From positions 248,001-312,000 of the forward strand of contig NZ_VRLT01000059.1 of NCBI RefSeq assembly GCF_008017835.1: a stretch of 64,000 bases of DNA. The letters are read 5' to 3'. Numbering within the stretch: the stretch's first letter is position 1; each line of letters opens with the position of its first letter. Source of the stretch: Mesonia sp. HuA40 (GTDB taxonomy: Bacteria > Bacteroidota > Bacteroidia > Flavobacteriales > Flavobacteriaceae). The notes below the pieces were generated by a model. It did no database searches. It worked only from the letters and a program-made list of their open reading frames with translations, and was not told where the DNA came from. Of the stretch, positions 17,678 through 27,621 are shown one piece after another. The translations under genes were made by a program, and so were the position numbers.

Positions 17678-18757
17678 TTGAAAAGAAAAGTTCTCATTGC
17701 TTTTGCAATTTTCTTACCCATTCAAATTATGTTATTGCAGTTGTTAAAAACACAACCACAATGGGTAGAACAATATTACAGTCAAGGTATTTATCCTTAT
17801 CTCGCCAGTTTACTTCGTTTGGCTTTTGGTTTTATACCCTTTTCTGTAGGTGATGTTTTATATGGGGTGCTTATTTTTATCAGTCTTCGCTGGATTTATA
17901 AGCGTATTAAAAATAAATTTCGTGCATTTAGCAAATGGGCAGTAGAGTTATTAGCTTTCTTTTCTATCCTAATATTTTTTTTCCATTTATTTTGGGGATA
18001 TAATTTTTATAGGCAACCTTTGCACCACAGCCTTCAGCTTAAAGCAGATTATAATTTACCCGAATTAAAAAATTATACCGAGCATTTAATTGAAAAAACA
18101 AATGAACTTCAGTTACAACTCACCCAAAATGAAAACGAACCAGTAGTATTTTATTTTCATAAATTTGAGGTTGGGCGATTAATGACAGAAGGCTACCAGC
18201 ATTTGGCCAAAACCAATGCAAATTTCATTTATGAAAATCCCAGTATAAAGCCCTCATTACTAAGTATTCCCTTAAGCTATATGGGGTTTAATGGTTATTT
18301 AAATCCATTAACTAACGAGGCGCAAGTTAATATGCAAATACCTTTATTTAAGCTACCCACCACTACCAGTCATGAGATGGGCCATCAAATTGGGTATGCT
18401 AAAGAAAATGAGGCTAATTTTATGGCTTGCAAAGTAAGTATGAATCATAACAATACTGCCATACGTTATGCTGGTTATGCTTTTGCTTTGCAATATTGCT
18501 TAGGCGATCTTATGCAAAAAGACCCCTGTCAAGCCGATAATTTAATTGGTTTGCTTAATGCTGGTGTACTCCAAAATTACCGAGATGTAAGTGATTTCTG
18601 GCAGGCGCATAAAAATCCGTTGGAACCACTTTTTAAGTCATTTTATAATCAATTTTTAAAAGCCAACAATCAACCAATGGGAATGAAAAGTTATAATTAT
18701 GTCGTTGCTTTATTGGTTAATGATTTTTATCAGAATAAAACTCCTTCTACTTATTAA
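17678..18757 (+). CDS. DUF3810 family membrane protein with zinc-peptidase motif
   Basis: This 359-residue protein is predicted to have three N-terminal membrane helices (about residues 5-23, 45-75 and 88-108), then a soluble domain. That domain carries H232EMGH236, followed by an ENEANFMAC helix whose glutamate could be the third zinc ligand, as in gluzincin peptidases. DUF3810 proteins are common in Bacteroidota and some Firmicutes; their substrate is unknown. The start is TTG, chosen because no ATG lies in frame nearby and the promoter element fits. Confidence 0.85.
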   Translation: MKRKVLIAFAIFLPIQIMLLQLLKTQPQWVEQYYSQGIYPYLASLLRLAFGFIPFSVGDVLYGVLIFISLRWIYKRIKNKFRAFSKWAVELLAFFSILIFFFHLFWGYNFYRQPLHHSLQLKADYNLPELKNYTEHLIEKTNELQLQLTQNENEPVVFYFHKFEVGRLMTEGYQHLAKTNANFIYENPSIKPSLLSIPLSYMGFNGYLNPLTNEAQVNMQIPLFKLPTTTSHEMGHQIGYAKENEANFMACKVSMNHNNTAIRYAGYAFALQYCLGDLMQKDPCQADNLIGLLNAGVLQNYRDVSDFWQAHKNPLEPLFKSFYNQFLKANNQPMGMKSYNYVVALLVNDFYQNKTPSTY

Positions 18758-18879
18758 ACCTTCGCTTGTTAAGTAAAACGATCTCGTTCCTAATTAATGA
18801 ATCGAGCGTATTTAATGGAAGAATTCAAAAGAGCTAGGTTAATTTATTTTATTATTTTTAGGCCTTTAATTTAAAGAGA

Positions 18880-21846
18880 ATGAGGAATCTTTTAACCTAT
18901 TTTGGGGTATTGCTTCTATTTACTACAGCGCAAGCCCAAGAATATTTCCCTAAAAACGATGGGGTAAAAAGCAGGTACGATGCCTATACCTTATATCAAA
19001 ATGGAATTATTCACAATCCGAATGAAAAACCTTTTAAAGGAGATTTACTTGTTTTTAAGGGCAAGATTGTGAAAATAGCAAAACAAATTACTGTTGAAGA
19101 CAATTATATTTCCTTAAACTTAGATGGTAAACACCTATATCCCTCTTTTATTGATTTAACCAGTGAATTTGGTATCAAAAAGCCTACAAAAAAACAGGCT
19201 AAAAAAGGTAACGGTTATGATGCCACTAGGGCAGGCCATTATTGGAATGACCATATACGACCAGAGACTAATGCCAGCCAGTTTTTTAAATATGAAGAAG
19301 AGGAAGCTAAGAAACTTCTGCAAATTGGTTTTGGTGTAGTTAATACACATTATCCCGATGGAATTATGCGCGGCACCTCTAGTCTTGTAAGCTTAGTTAA
19401 AAACCAAGGCGCAATACAAAGTATAATAAAGAAAAAAGCAAGTACAGTTCTTTCTTTTGATAAAAGCGTTCTCTCTAATCAAATGTATCCTACCTCTACT
19501 ATGGGAGCAATGGCATTAATTAGACAAACTTATTTAGATGCCAATTGGTATAAAAACAATATTTCAGATTATCAAGATTTAGCACTAGAGGCTTTGATAA
19601 AACAAGAAAATTTACCTCAAATTTTTATTACCGACAATGGTTTAGATGAACTCCGGGCTATAAAAATAGGCGAAGAGTTTGGTAAAAAATATTTAGTCAA
19701 GGGTAACGGGTTTGAGTTTGAAAATTTAAGTACGTTAAGAAAAATGGGGAATACGATAATTGCACCCCTTGACTTTCCTAAACCATACACAATTAGTCAT
19801 CCACACGTTGCAGAAAAAATTAGTCTCAAGAAACTGAAAAGATGGGATCAAGCACCGGCAAATTTAATGCTACTGCATAAAAATGAAATTCCATTTACCA
19901 TAACAACCTACGGATTAGATGATCTCAGTTTATTTAAAAGCAATTTATTGTTGGCTATAAAATACGGCCTACCTCAAGAGGTTGCTTTGGCTTCATTAAC
20001 AAGCTTGCCCGCCAAATTGCTTCAGCAAAATAATAAAATAGGAAGCTTGCATACAGAGAAGTTAGCTAACTTTTTCATCACAGATACACCCTATTTCAAT
20101 AAAAATAGCAATGTATTAGCCCATGTTGTACAAGGAGAGCTTCATAACTTAAACGCGCTTGAAACGATTAACATAATTGGCAAGTATAGCGTTAATCATA
20201 AAGACTTTCCGCTTTCGTTAGTTTATGGACCTGAAAAAAAACAACCCACTAAATTGCTATGGAATGAAGAAAAAATAGATTTTAAGCACAAGCAACTAGC
20301 TAATGATCACACTATAATTTTTGAAATTCCGCAATCCACTGAAGTGGGCATGTATAGGTTACTAATTAAAGCGCCTAACCAAAAACAGCATTTAAATTTA
20401 TGGTTAAACACTCCAAATGGGAAGCAACATAAATTAACTGCTATGCATAATGCAGAATTTAATGAGGAGCAAGAAAAGAAAGAGCAGAAACCAGAAAACG
20501 AACCAAACTTTGCTTCTATTTCTTTTCCTAATATGGCCTATGGATTTAAAACCTTACCAGAAACCAAAAAATATTTGATTAAAAACGCTACCCTATGGAC
20601 CAATGAGGAGCTGGGAATTATCGAAAACTATGATGTTTTAATTAAAGACGGTTTAATTCATAAAATAGGACAAGATTTATCAAGTCGTAATGCCATTATA
20701 ATAGATGCGAAGGGCAAACACTTAACTTCAGGAATTATCGACGAACATTCACATATTGCAGCCTCTGCTGTTAATGAAGCTGGTCATAATTCAACCGCAG
20801 AAGTGCAAATGGAAGATGTTATAGATCCTACAGATATAAACATTTACAGAAACTTAGCTGGTGGCGTAACTACTATCCAGTTATTACACGGTTCGGCCAA
20901 TCCAATTGGTGGTCAATCGGCTATACTAAAATTACGCTGGGGGCATCAACCCGATGAGCTTATCTTTAAACAAGCCCCTAAATTTATCAAGTTTGCATTG
21001 GGTGAGAACGTGAAACAATCCAATTGGGGAAACGGTTATCGATTTCCGCAAACCCGTATGGGGGTCGAACAAGTTTATATAGATTACTTTAATCAGGCTT
21101 TAGCCTACGAGCATGAGAAAAACAACAATCCAACCTATCGAAAAGATATCGAATTAGAGACTTTGTTAGAGATTATTCGCTCTAAGCGTTTTATCTCGTG
21201 TCACTCGTATGTTCAAAGTGAAATCAATATGCTTATGAAAGTGGCCGAACAATTCGGTTTTACCGTAAATACATTCACCCATATTTTAGAAGGATATAAA
21301 GTTGCCGATAAGATGAAGAAACATGGAGCAGGTGCCTCAACTTTTTCTGATTGGTGGGCTTATAAGTATGAAGTAAATGATGCCATACCGTTTAATGCCG
21401 CTATTTTACACAATCAAGGCGTTGTAACTGCCATTAACTCTGATGATGCCGAAATGAGCCGAAGGCTAAATCAAGAAGCTGCCAAAACTATTAAATACGG
21501 AGGTTTAAGTGAGGAAGAAGCCTGGAAAACAGTAACGCTTAACCCCGCCAAATTATTACATATTGATAATTATGTGGGAAGTATAAAAGAAGGGAAACAC
21601 GCCGATTTGGTATTATGGAGTGATCATCCTTTATCTATCTACGCTAAAGCGGAAAAAACTTTTGTAGATGGTAAATTGTATTTTGATTTAGAGAAAGACA
21701 AATTACTTCGTGCTCAAAACAATACCTTGAAAAATAAATTGATACAAAAAACTTTAGATGCCAATCAAAGCGGGTTAGAAACGCAAGATGTTGTTGAAGA
21801 TGAAAAAATACTAATGCATTGCGACACTTTAGAAGAAAGAATTTAA
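18880..21846 (+). CDS. secreted two-domain amidohydrolase family protein
   Basis: This 988-residue exported protein (signal MRNLLTYFGVLLLFTTAQAQ) carries two amidohydrolase-superfamily domains. The second half (from about residue 560) has the metal motif H623-S-H625 in DEHSHI, later histidines in FISCHSYVQSE and FTHILEGYK, the aspartate in NSDDAEMSRR, and the classical C-terminus GSIKEGKHADLVLW. The first half looks like the same fold, but the HxH position reads YPSFIDLTSEFG, so it probably cannot bind the metal pair. The substrate is unknown. The next gene encodes another degenerate domain and is four bases away. Confidence 0.88.
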   Translation: MRNLLTYFGVLLLFTTAQAQEYFPKNDGVKSRYDAYTLYQNGIIHNPNEKPFKGDLLVFKGKIVKIAKQITVEDNYISLNLDGKHLYPSFIDLTSEFGIKKPTKKQAKKGNGYDATRAGHYWNDHIRPETNASQFFKYEEEEAKKLLQIGFGVVNTHYPDGIMRGTSSLVSLVKNQGAIQSIIKKKASTVLSFDKSVLSNQMYPTSTMGAMALIRQTYLDANWYKNNISDYQDLALEALIKQENLPQIFITDNGLDELRAIKIGEEFGKKYLVKGNGFEFENLSTLRKMGNTIIAPLDFPKPYTISHPHVAEKISLKKLKRWDQAPANLMLLHKNEIPFTITTYGLDDLSLFKSNLLLAIKYGLPQEVALASLTSLPAKLLQQNNKIGSLHTEKLANFFITDTPYFNKNSNVLAHVVQGELHNLNALETINIIGKYSVNHKDFPLSLVYGPEKKQPTKLLWNEEKIDFKHKQLANDHTIIFEIPQSTEVGMYRLLIKAPNQKQHLNLWLNTPNGKQHKLTAMHNAEFNEEQEKKEQKPENEPNFASISFPNMAYGFKTLPETKKYLIKNATLWTNEELGIIENYDVLIKDGLIHKIGQDLSSRNAIIIDAKGKHLTSGIIDEHSHIAASAVNEAGHNSTAEVQMEDVIDPTDINIYRNLAGGVTTIQLLHGSANPIGGQSAILKLRWGHQPDELIFKQAPKFIKFALGENVKQSNWGNGYRFPQTRMGVEQVYIDYFNQALAYEHEKNNNPTYRKDIELETLLEIIRSKRFISCHSYVQSEINMLMKVAEQFGFTVNTFTHILEGYKVADKMKKHGAGASTFSDWWAYKYEVNDAIPFNAAILHNQGVVTAINSDDAEMSRRLNQEAAKTIKYGGLSEEEAWKTVTLNPAKLLHIDNYVGSIKEGKHADLVLWSDHPLSIYAKAEKTFVDGKLYFDLEKDKLLRAQNNTLKNKLIQKTLDANQSGLETQDVVEDEKILMHCDTLEERI

Positions 21847-21850
21847 AATT

Positions 21851-23158
21851 ATGAAATCATTCTATTCCAATAGCCTACTAATAATTTTGTTGTTATTTAC
21901 AATAATCGTAAAAGCACAACAAACCCCTGGAGCAATACAAAAAAAAGCCATTAGCATACAAGGGGCCACTCTACACAATGGTAAAGGAGGCGTTATTCAA
22001 GATTCTCGTATAGACTTTAATAATGGCAAGATTACATACATCGGTCAAAATAATGAAAATCATCCATTAGATTCTGAAACAAAAATAATTAAAGCCAATA
22101 ACCAACATATTTATCCAGGTTTTGTTGTACCTAATAGCACTTTAGGATTGGTAGAGATTGATGCAGTAAAAGCTTCTAAAGATGAAAATGAAACCGGTAG
22201 TTTTTTACCCCATATACGTAGTTTAATCGCATACAACACCGAAAGTAAAGTGGTTGAATCTATGCGTCCAAACGGTGTTCTTATTGCCGAAATTACACCT
22301 AGAGGCGGACGTATATCGGGTACATCATCGGTTGTTCAACTTGATGCTTGGAACTGGGAAGATGCTTATATAAATAAAGACCATGGAATACATCTTAATT
22401 GGCCATCTGTATATAAAAGAATTAGTCACTTAGATAAAAAGAAAAAAATTACAAAAGATTTAAACAATTACACCAAAGAAATCAACAAGCTTAAACTATA
22501 CTTTAATCAAGCAAAGAGTTATAAGCCAAAAGATATAACCACAAAAAGCATTGCATTTGAAGCGGTTAAACCTGTTTTTAGCAAGGAAAAAACCTTATAC
22601 ATTCACGCCAACACAAAACAGCAAATCACAGATATTCTTTTATTCAAAGAAGAATTACAAATTCCTAAAATTGTAGTGGTGGGTGGTTATGAAGCTTTAA
22701 GTTTTGCTAGCGAACTTAAAAAAGCTCAAATTCCAGTATTAGTTAATCGTCCGCATAGCTTGCCAAGACAAGACGATGAGGATTATGATGCTCCTTTTAA
22801 ATTGGCCACTCAATTAATGAAAGCCGGACTTCTAGTTGGACTTGAACCTAGTGGTGATATGGAGCGAATGAATGCCAGAAATCTTCCCTTCTATGCAGGT
22901 ACTTGTGCCGCTTATGGACTCTCAAAAGAAGAAGCATTACAGCTCATAACCTATAACAATGCGCAAATATTAGGCATTAATAACATTTATGGATCACTAG
23001 AAGTAGGCAAATCGGCTACTTTGTTTATAAGCGAAGGTGATGCTCTAGATATACGCGGAAACAAATTAACGCATGCATTTATTGATGGCCGAGCGGTAAG
23101 TTTAGAAACACACCAAACCAAGCTTTACGATCGTTATAAAAATAAATATAAAAAATAG
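21851..23158 (+). CDS. secreted amidohydrolase-like protein, metal site lost
   Basis: This is a 435-residue exported protein (signal ending VKAQQ). The N-terminal sandwich and the C-terminal segment (YGSLEVGKSATLFISEGD) show the amidohydrolase/imidazolonepropionase fold. The strand that normally ends in HxH reads YPGFVVPNSTLGLVE, so the usual metal ligands are absent and it may be a non-catalytic partner. It starts four bases after the two-domain amidohydrolase stop, in one operon. The pairing suggests the two proteins form a periplasmic complex; this is inference. Confidence 0.85.
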   Translation: MKSFYSNSLLIILLLFTIIVKAQQTPGAIQKKAISIQGATLHNGKGGVIQDSRIDFNNGKITYIGQNNENHPLDSETKIIKANNQHIYPGFVVPNSTLGLVEIDAVKASKDENETGSFLPHIRSLIAYNTESKVVESMRPNGVLIAEITPRGGRISGTSSVVQLDAWNWEDAYINKDHGIHLNWPSVYKRISHLDKKKKITKDLNNYTKEINKLKLYFNQAKSYKPKDITTKSIAFEAVKPVFSKEKTLYIHANTKQQITDILLFKEELQIPKIVVVGGYEALSFASELKKAQIPVLVNRPHSLPRQDDEDYDAPFKLATQLMKAGLLVGLEPSGDMERMNARNLPFYAGTCAAYGLSKEEALQLITYNNAQILGINNIYGSLEVGKSATLFISEGDALDIRGNKLTHAFIDGRAVSLETHQTKLYDRYKNKYKK

Positions 23159-23172
23159 TCTACGACTCGCTT

Positions 23173-23973
23173 ATGAATCATAAAAGTATAGCCAGCACCC
23201 AAAACAAGAGTATTAAGCGTTTAATTCAATTACAGGAAAAGTCGAGAACAAGACTAAAAGAAGGTAAATTTGTAATTGAAGGTGCTCGTGAGATTGAACT
23301 TGCGGTGCAGGCTGGCTACCAATTATTAGAGCTGTATTATTGTAACCAAATACTAGGAAATGATAAAGATTTAAGCTTAAAATTTGAGGCATTTGAAAAA
23401 ATTGAAATTAGTTTAGAGGTATATAAAAAAATCGCTTATCGTGGAAGCACAGAAGGGTTAATTGCGGTGGCTGCATCTAAACCACATCTGCTTGCAGATT
23501 TAGAATTTAAACGGGAAAATCCGCTTTTACTAGTCGCCGAAGCGCCTGAAAAACCAGGGAATATTGGTGCGTTGTTACGTACTGCAGATGCCGCTAATGT
23601 AGATGCGGTTTGTATAGCCAATCCTAAAACCGATATTTATAACCCTAATATAATTCGGTCAAGTGTAGGCTGTGTATTTACCAATCAGATTGCTAGCGGA
23701 ACTACAACTGAGATTATAAACTATTTAAAAGACAGTGAAATTGCTATTTACACGGCAATTTTACAAGATTCATCAATCTATACCAAACAAAATTTTACGA
23801 ATTCAACTGCATTGGTAGTAGGTACAGAAGACAAAGGCTTAAGTGAAGCCTGGCGAAAAGCGGCAACAAAAAACATTCATATCCCTATGCAAGGAAAAAT
23901 TGACTCCATGAATGTCTCGGTCGCTGCCGGAATATTAATCTTTGAAGCAAAGCGTCAACGCGACTTTAAATAA
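23173..23973 (+). CDS. TrmH-family (SpoU) RNA 2'-O-methyltransferase
   Basis: This 266-residue SPOUT-class enzyme methylates a ribose in rRNA or tRNA. Residues 1-100 form a substrate-binding L30e-like domain. The catalytic part has motif 1 EKPGNIGALLRTADA, motif 2 GTEDKGLSEAW and motif 3 IPMQGKIDSMNVSVAAGI, which together form the trefoil knot that binds SAM. Similarity is to RlmB/TsnR-type members, and the exact target base is not decidable. It begins 14 bases after the amidohydrolase-like gene. Confidence 0.93.
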   Translation: MNHKSIASTQNKSIKRLIQLQEKSRTRLKEGKFVIEGAREIELAVQAGYQLLELYYCNQILGNDKDLSLKFEAFEKIEISLEVYKKIAYRGSTEGLIAVAASKPHLLADLEFKRENPLLLVAEAPEKPGNIGALLRTADAANVDAVCIANPKTDIYNPNIIRSSVGCVFTNQIASGTTTEIINYLKDSEIAIYTAILQDSSIYTKQNFTNSTALVVGTEDKGLSEAWRKAATKNIHIPMQGKIDSMNVSVAAGILIFEAKRQRDFK

Positions 23974-24130
23974 TTATCCGCTTAAGCGAAAAGACATCGG
24001 TTTTAATGGATTTTACAGCAATGCTTAACAATAAAATTTTTAGTTGACAATTATCATATAACCACTTAAAACAAACCTTGGTTATTCTTATATTACTAAA
24101 TATATTGCACCATAAATCATATATTATTTT

Positions 24131-25366
24131 ATGAACCCAAGCATTTTGTTTTATTTACTCATTGGTATTTTGATTTTTCATTTTGTATTCGATCAAATAT
24201 TGGGTGTTCTAAACGCAAAACATTTTAAGGATAAATTACCGCCAAAACTACAGGATATTTATAATGACAAAGCCTATTCAAGCTCACAAGAATATAAAAA
24301 AACACGTTATAAATTTGGTGTACTTACCGCAAGTTTCTCGCTGCTAATTACTTTGGCTTTTTTCTTCTTAGATGGTTTTGCATGGGTTGATTCTTTTGCC
24401 AGAAATTTTAGCGAGCATCCTATAATTGTGGCGCTAATATTTTTTGGAGTAATTATGTTGGTAAACGATCTACTAACTACTCCCTTTAGCTATTATAGTA
24501 CCTTTGTTATTGAAGAGCGCTACGGGTTTAATAAAACTACCAAAAAAACCTTTTTTATAGATAAGTTAAAGGCTTGGGTTTTGACAGGTATTTTAGGTGG
24601 GGTTATGCTAGCCCTAATTATAAAACTATATCAAATTACCGGCGAGAATTTCTGGATTTATGCGTGGATTTTGATAGGCATTTTTTCTATATTCATCAAT
24701 ATGTTTTACAGTAAACTTATTGTGCCTTTATTCAATAAACAAACGCCGTTAAATCCAGGTAGTTTACGTGATAAAATCGAAATCTATGCCAGGCAGGTAG
24801 GTTTTGTTTTGTCTAATATTTATATTATAGATGGCTCTAAAAGAAGTACAAAAGCCAATGCTTATTTTTCAGGATTTGGAAAAGAAAAAAGAATCACCTT
24901 GTATGATACTCTTGTTAATAACTTAACCGAAGAAGAAATCGTGGCGGTTTTAGCACACGAAGTGGGGCATTATAAAAAGCGGCATATTTTATTTAACCTC
25001 TTTATTTCTTTGCTCACCACAGGATTTACTTTGTGGTTGTTCTCGCTTTTTGTAGGAAATCCATTGTTTTCTGAAGCGCTAGGTGTAAGTCAGCCCAGTT
25101 TTCACGTTGGTCTTATTGCATTTGGTATTCTTTACACTCCAATTTCTGTGGTAACCGGTTTATTGATGAATATGTTAAGTAGAAAATTTGAATATCAAGC
25201 CGATGATTATGCTCAACAAACTTATGGAGCACAACCCTTAATATCTGCATTAAAAAAATTATCCAGTAGTAGTTTTAGCAATTTAACGCCCCACCCCTAC
25301 TACGTTTTTATATATTATTCGCACCCAAGCCTTTTACAACGAATTAATAATTTAGAAAAATCATAG
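24131..25366 (+). CDS. M48 family membrane metalloprotease (Ste24/CAAX protease-like)
   Basis: This 411-residue integral membrane zinc protease resembles Ste24. Several membrane helices precede the catalytic site H276-E-x-x-H280 (LAHEVGHYKKRH). The third ligand is the glutamate of EYQADDYAQ. The N-terminal YNDKAYSSSQEYKKTRYKFG segment is typical of the peptidase M48 N-terminal region (CAAX-type). Bacteria have no prenylated CAAX substrates, so a membrane quality-control role is likely but inferred. The stop is 20 bases before the RelA/SpoT gene. Confidence 0.95.
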   Translation: MNPSILFYLLIGILIFHFVFDQILGVLNAKHFKDKLPPKLQDIYNDKAYSSSQEYKKTRYKFGVLTASFSLLITLAFFFLDGFAWVDSFARNFSEHPIIVALIFFGVIMLVNDLLTTPFSYYSTFVIEERYGFNKTTKKTFFIDKLKAWVLTGILGGVMLALIIKLYQITGENFWIYAWILIGIFSIFINMFYSKLIVPLFNKQTPLNPGSLRDKIEIYARQVGFVLSNIYIIDGSKRSTKANAYFSGFGKEKRITLYDTLVNNLTEEEIVAVLAHEVGHYKKRHILFNLFISLLTTGFTLWLFSLFVGNPLFSEALGVSQPSFHVGLIAFGILYTPISVVTGLLMNMLSRKFEYQADDYAQQTYGAQPLISALKKLSSSSFSNLTPHPYYVFIYYSHPSLLQRINNLEKS

Positions 25367-25374
25367 ACTTTTAG

Positions 25375-25382
25375 TATCTTAG
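25375..25382 (+). promoter_or_regulatory. putative -7 element before relA/spoT
   Basis: TATCTTAG (one mismatch to TAnnTTTG) lies exactly four bases before ATG 25387, the same motif and spacing as at recG. It would give a leaderless message. Confidence 0.3.
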
Positions 25383-25386
25383 ATTT

Positions 25387-27597
25387 ATGATAAGTGAACA
25401 AGAATTAGAACTAGAAAACAAGAAAATAGCCCAAGAATACAAGGAGCTATTGCGTATAAGCTATCGACAGTTGAGTGATGAAGATAAAAAACTCATTCGT
25501 AAGGCTTTCGATGTTGCGGTAGATGCACATAAAGAGCAACGTAGAAAATCTGGCGAAGCTTATATTTTTCATCCAATTGCGGTAGCCAAAATTGTTGCAT
25601 CAGAAATTGGTTTAGATGCCACGTCAATTGCAGCAGCCTTGCTACACGATGTTGTTGAAGATACGGCCTATACCAAAGAAGACATTGCCGAGATGTTTGG
25701 CGACGTGGTAGCTAAGATTGTTGAGGGTCTTACTAAAATAACCAATCTTAAGCCCGAAAAAGATATCTCGCTGCAAGCCGAAAATTTTAGAAAGATGTTG
25801 CTTACGCTGAATGATGACATTCGGGTTATCATTATAAAAATTGCAGATAGGTTGCACAATATGCAGACAATGGAGTCGATGCGTGATGACAAACAAGTTA
25901 AAATAGCATCAGAAACATTGTATATCTATGCCCCTTTAGCACATCGAATTGGCCTCTACAATATTAAAACCGAATTAGAAGATTTAAGTCTTAAATACAC
26001 CGAACCCGAAGTTTATCAAGAAATACTTGATAAAATGAAAGAAAGTAAAGAAGACCAGGATCTCTACATTCAAGAATTTTCAAACATTATTTCTAATGCT
26101 TTAGAAAAAGAAGCAATTGAATTTGAAATAAAAGGAAGACCCAAATCTATTTTTTCGATTCGTAAGAAAATTATCAAACAAAACATTGCCTTTGAGGAGA
26201 TTTATGACAAATTTGCTATTCGCATTATATATAAAAGCACCCCAGATCAGGAAAAGTTTTTGGCTTGGAAAATTTATTCTATAGTTACAGATTTTTTTAG
26301 ACCTAACCCTACTCGATTACGCGACTGGATTTCTTCACCAAAATCAACTGGCTACGAAGCACTGCATATCACCGTTATGGGGCCAAAAGGGCGCTGGGTA
26401 GAAGTTCAAATACGCAGCGAGCGTATGAATGAAATTGCAGAGAAAGGTTATGCTGCCCATTACAAATACAAGCATGGAGCCGAGCAAGAGGATGAAAATC
26501 TAGAACAATGGCTCAACAAACTGCAGGAGGCACTAGAAAATAGCGAGGGTAATGCTGTAGATTTTGTCGAAGAATTTAAGTTAAATTTATACTCGAAGGA
26601 AATTTTTGTTTTCACCCCTCAAGGTCAAATTAAATCTTTACCTAAAGGAGCTTCTCCGCTTGATTTTGCTTTTAGCATTCACACTGATGTTGGCTTAAAA
26701 ACTAGAGGAGCTAAAGTGAATGGCAAATTAGTACCTTTAAGTCACGTTTTAAAAAGTGGAGATCAAGTAGAGATAATTACTTCAGAGAATATTAAGCCCA
26801 ATAAAAATTGGCTTGATTATGCCACCACGGGAAGAGCGCGTTCTAAAATTAAATCGGCTTTAAAAGAAGATAGAAAAATCTTAGCCGAGAACGGCAAGGC
26901 CGCTTTAAGAAGAAAACTAAGATCTTTAAAAATTCCCTTTAACGAGCAAACTATTACCCAGCTGGTAAGGTATTTTAAATTAAAAACCAGTTTAGATTTA
27001 TTTTATCGAGTAGGTATTGGCTCCATTGACAACGTGGCCCTAAAAGAATTTAGTGCCTCTCGTAGTAATGCATTTGTAAATTATTTTAAAAACAAGATAA
27101 GAAAACCCAGTATACCAGAAGATATACATAAGGAAGAAATTACTACCCAATATGACCTACTGGTCTTTGGCAAAGATAACGACAAATTACCTTACAAACT
27201 TGCACATTGCTGTAACCCAATACCTGGTGATGATGTTTTCGGATTTTTGACCACCACAGAAGGGATAAAAGTTCATAAAAAAGATTGCCCTAACGCCATC
27301 CAATTACAAAGTAATTACGCTTACCGTATTATAAGTGCGAAATGGATAGACTCTACTCAAGAAGAATTTAAAGCTGTAATAAAGTTAACCGGTTTAGATG
27401 ATTTGGGGTTAGTGAGTCACATCACTAAGGAAATATCAAACAACCTTCACGTTAATATGCAGGAGATCAGCTTTAAAAGTAATCACTCGGTTTTTGAAGG
27501 AAAAATCACCGTGATCGTGAAAAATAAAACCATTTTGAAGAAATTAATGGAGCGCTTGAAAAAAATTAAGGGAATAAACAAAGTAACCCGTGAATAA
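25387..27597 (+). CDS. rsh: bifunctional (p)ppGpp synthase/hydrolase
   Basis: This RelA/SpoT homologue of 736 residues makes and degrades the alarmone (p)ppGpp. The hydrolase domain is intact: H62-P and the H87-D88...E91-D92 signature (LLHDVVEDT). The synthetase domain follows with RDWISSPKSTGYEALH. Then come a TGS domain (VFTPQGQIKSLPKGASPLDFAF), a conserved CCNPIPGD segment and a C-terminal ACT domain. Intact residues in both halves suggest it is the single Rsh enzyme typical of Bacteroidota. fur follows after 24 bases. Confidence 0.97.
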   Translation: MISEQELELENKKIAQEYKELLRISYRQLSDEDKKLIRKAFDVAVDAHKEQRRKSGEAYIFHPIAVAKIVASEIGLDATSIAAALLHDVVEDTAYTKEDIAEMFGDVVAKIVEGLTKITNLKPEKDISLQAENFRKMLLTLNDDIRVIIIKIADRLHNMQTMESMRDDKQVKIASETLYIYAPLAHRIGLYNIKTELEDLSLKYTEPEVYQEILDKMKESKEDQDLYIQEFSNIISNALEKEAIEFEIKGRPKSIFSIRKKIIKQNIAFEEIYDKFAIRIIYKSTPDQEKFLAWKIYSIVTDFFRPNPTRLRDWISSPKSTGYEALHITVMGPKGRWVEVQIRSERMNEIAEKGYAAHYKYKHGAEQEDENLEQWLNKLQEALENSEGNAVDFVEEFKLNLYSKEIFVFTPQGQIKSLPKGASPLDFAFSIHTDVGLKTRGAKVNGKLVPLSHVLKSGDQVEIITSENIKPNKNWLDYATTGRARSKIKSALKEDRKILAENGKAALRRKLRSLKIPFNEQTITQLVRYFKLKTSLDLFYRVGIGSIDNVALKEFSASRSNAFVNYFKNKIRKPSIPEDIHKEEITTQYDLLVFGKDNDKLPYKLAHCCNPIPGDDVFGFLTTTEGIKVHKKDCPNAIQLQSNYAYRIISAKWIDSTQEEFKAVIKLTGLDDLGLVSHITKEISNNLHVNMQEISFKSNHSVFEGKITVIVKNKTILKKLMERLKKIKGINKVTRE

Positions 27598-27602
27598 AAG
27601 CT

Positions 27603-27610
27603 TAAATTTG
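27603..27610 (+). promoter_or_regulatory. putative fur promoter -7 element
   Basis: TAAATTTG is a perfect match 11 bases before the fur ATG. It would let fur-purA be expressed apart from the upstream gene, with a very short leader. Confidence 0.4.
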
Positions 27611-27621
27611 CATTTTTAATT

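Noticed and set aside
24044-24060. TTGACA followed by TATCAT, resembling an E. coli sigma-70 promoter
   Set aside because: Spacing is wrong and the primary sigma factor of this phylum uses TTTG / TAnnTTTG elements.
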